A stretch of DNA of 64,000 nt, from the NCBI GenBank assembly GCA_963757065.1, contig CAVWQC010000007.1:992001-1056000 (forward strand), given 5' to 3'. Under the pieces are notes generated by a model. That model saw only the letters and a program-made list of their open reading frames with translations, ran no database searches and was not told where the DNA came from. Positions within the stretch are counted from its first letter, which is position 1, and each line of letters opens with the position of its first letter. The position numbers and the translations under genes were made by a program. Of the stretch, positions 63,340-64,000 are shown in pieces. The DNA is from PNON01 sp963757065. Lineage in GTDB: Bacteria > Chloroflexota > Anaerolineae > Anaerolineales > Anaerolineaceae.

Positions 63340-64000
63340 ATGACTGCCCAAATAATTGATGGGGTAAAAATTGCGGAGAAAGTAAGAAATCGGGTGAAGG
63401 AAGAAGTGGCAAATTGGGTGGCAGGTGGACACTCTGCGCCCGGTTTGGCAACAGTACTGGTTGGAGAAAACCCGGCATCACAGGTATATGTCCGTTCCAA
63501 ACAAAAAGCCTGTGGTGAAGCTGGAATCCAATCCTTCGGCTTCAACCTGCCTGCTTCTTCTTCCCAAGAGGAAGTGGAAGCGTTGGTGAGACAATTGAAT
63601 GCCGATCCGAAAGTAAACGGCATTCTCGTCCAACTTCCATTACCAGCAGGATTGGATGAAGAACGAGTTCTGCGGGAGATCAAGATCGAAAAAGATGTGG
63701 ATGGATTCCATCCATTGAATATCGGGCGGTTGGCACAAAAAGGCCGCGATCCACTGTTCATTCCTTGCACACCATATGGCTGTATGGTGCTCCTCGAAGA
63801 AGCAGGTGTGAAATTATCAGGTGCAAAGGCTGTGGTTCTGGGAAGGTCAAATATTGTCGGTATGCCTGTTGCGCTTCTGCTGGTCCGGGCAGATGCCACT
63901 GTGACCATCTGCCATTCCCGGACAAAAGACCTGCCAGCCGTAGTTCGTGAGGCTGATGTACTCGTAGCTGCCATCGGAAAACCGGAGATGGTGCGCGGTG
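63340..64000 (+). CDS. folD: Methylenetetrahydrofolate dehydrogenase/cyclohydrolase FolD (3' end outside window)
   Basis: The frame runs from ATG 63340 (GGAGGT just upstream) off the right edge, giving the first 220 residues of a protein usually about 285 long. Visible are YVRSKQKACGEAGI with the catalytic Lys, GILVQLPLPAGLDE, KDVDGFHPLNIGRL, FIPCTPYGCMVLLEE, the dinucleotide-binding VVLGRSNIVGMPVALLL and VTICHSRTKDLPAVVREAD. FolD interconverts methylene-THF and 10-formyl-THF, supplying the folate substrate that the MetF fusion at 4-6 kb reduces. It has its own promoter. Confidence 0.95.
   Translation, partial: MTAQIIDGVKIAEKVRNRVKEEVANWVAGGHSAPGLATVLVGENPASQVYVRSKQKACGEAGIQSFGFNLPASSSQEEVEALVRQLNADPKVNGILVQLPLPAGLDEERVLREIKIEKDVDGFHPLNIGRLAQKGRDPLFIPCTPYGCMVLLEEAGVKLSGAKAVVLGRSNIVGMPVALLLVRADATVTICHSRTKDLPAVVREADVLVAAIGKPEMVRG

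Noticed and set aside
63324..63974. A 216-codon minus-strand open frame at the right edge
   Set aside because: It lies wholly antisense to folD, whose motifs and ribosome binding site are unambiguous. The frame reflects folD codon use.
1..64000. CRISPR arrays, insertion sequences and prophage genes
   Set aside because: No regularly spaced repeats, no transposase-like frames with terminal inverted repeats and no phage structural genes were seen.

Overview
The window looks like a stretch of chromosome from an uncultured or little-studied member of the Anaerolineae (phylum Chloroflexota). This is inferred from the gene families: an NBR1-Ig-like lipoprotein, a YvcK with a membrane N-terminus, a CpaE-type receiver-ATPase, a PrmC with an NLPY motif, LCP and DUF4349 lipoproteins. 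No rRNA or species marker is present. Base composition looks moderately AT-rich. No insertion sequence, prophage or CRISPR array was found; this is mostly core genome with a few accessory modules.

Layout. 0-6 kb: the tail of a surface-type protein, then a SAM-I riboswitch with an intrinsic terminator, metH and a fused homocysteine methyltransferase/methylene-THF reductase. 6-10 kb: coaX, coaBC, a metallophosphoesterase and a DUF4349 lipoprotein. 10-15 kb (minus strand): a broken GH36 alpha-galactosidase, then prfA-prmC-tsaC. 15-21 kb: a complete cytochrome bd operon cydABDC. 21-30 kb: yvcK, gap, pgk, a haem-binding protein, an NBR1-Ig-like lipoprotein, a Ser/Thr kinase and tpiA; upp is convergent. 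30-35 kb: ruvB, queA, a family-5 uracil-DNA glycosylase, two alpha/beta hydrolases and a peroxiredoxin whose peroxidatic cysteine codon is UGA. 35-43 kb (minus strand): eno, pyrG, an S1-domain protein, a YbhN-like flippase, an S41 protease, a small membrane protein and a HAD phosphatase. 43-50 kb: mutL, a GAF histidine kinase/sirtuin/receiver-CpaE operon, tilS and a recombinase-like protein that has lost its catalytic residues. 50-53 kb: LCP protein, a histidine-kinase remnant and a GAF protein. 53-56 kb: a two-gene module of a one-chain B12-dependent mutase-like enzyme and an opine-dehydrogenase-family enzyme. 56-64 kb: tRNA-Leu(CAG), an FtsB-like protein, a soluble MgtE-N/CBS protein with an Nramp-type transporter, a DUF2804 protein, an ABC-2 permease, UDP-glucose dehydrogenase and the start of folD.

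How the genes fit together: one-carbon and methionine supply (metH, the MetF fusion, folD) under SAM control; central glycolysis (gap, pgk, tpiA, eno); oxygen defence and respiration (cydABDC, peroxiredoxin); translation quality (prfA, prmC, tsaC, tilS, queA); DNA repair (ruvB, mutL, uracil glycosylase).

Caveat. Eight genes carry single-base frameshifts (12 in total, 11 of which read as one extra base). They include tilS and prmC, which cells can rarely do without. Many are therefore probably sequencing or assembly errors rather than true pseudogenes. Strong candidates for new biology are the B12-mutase/opine-dehydrogenase pair, the putative selenocysteine peroxiredoxin, the Nramp/MgtE-N pair and a set of apparently leaderless promoters.
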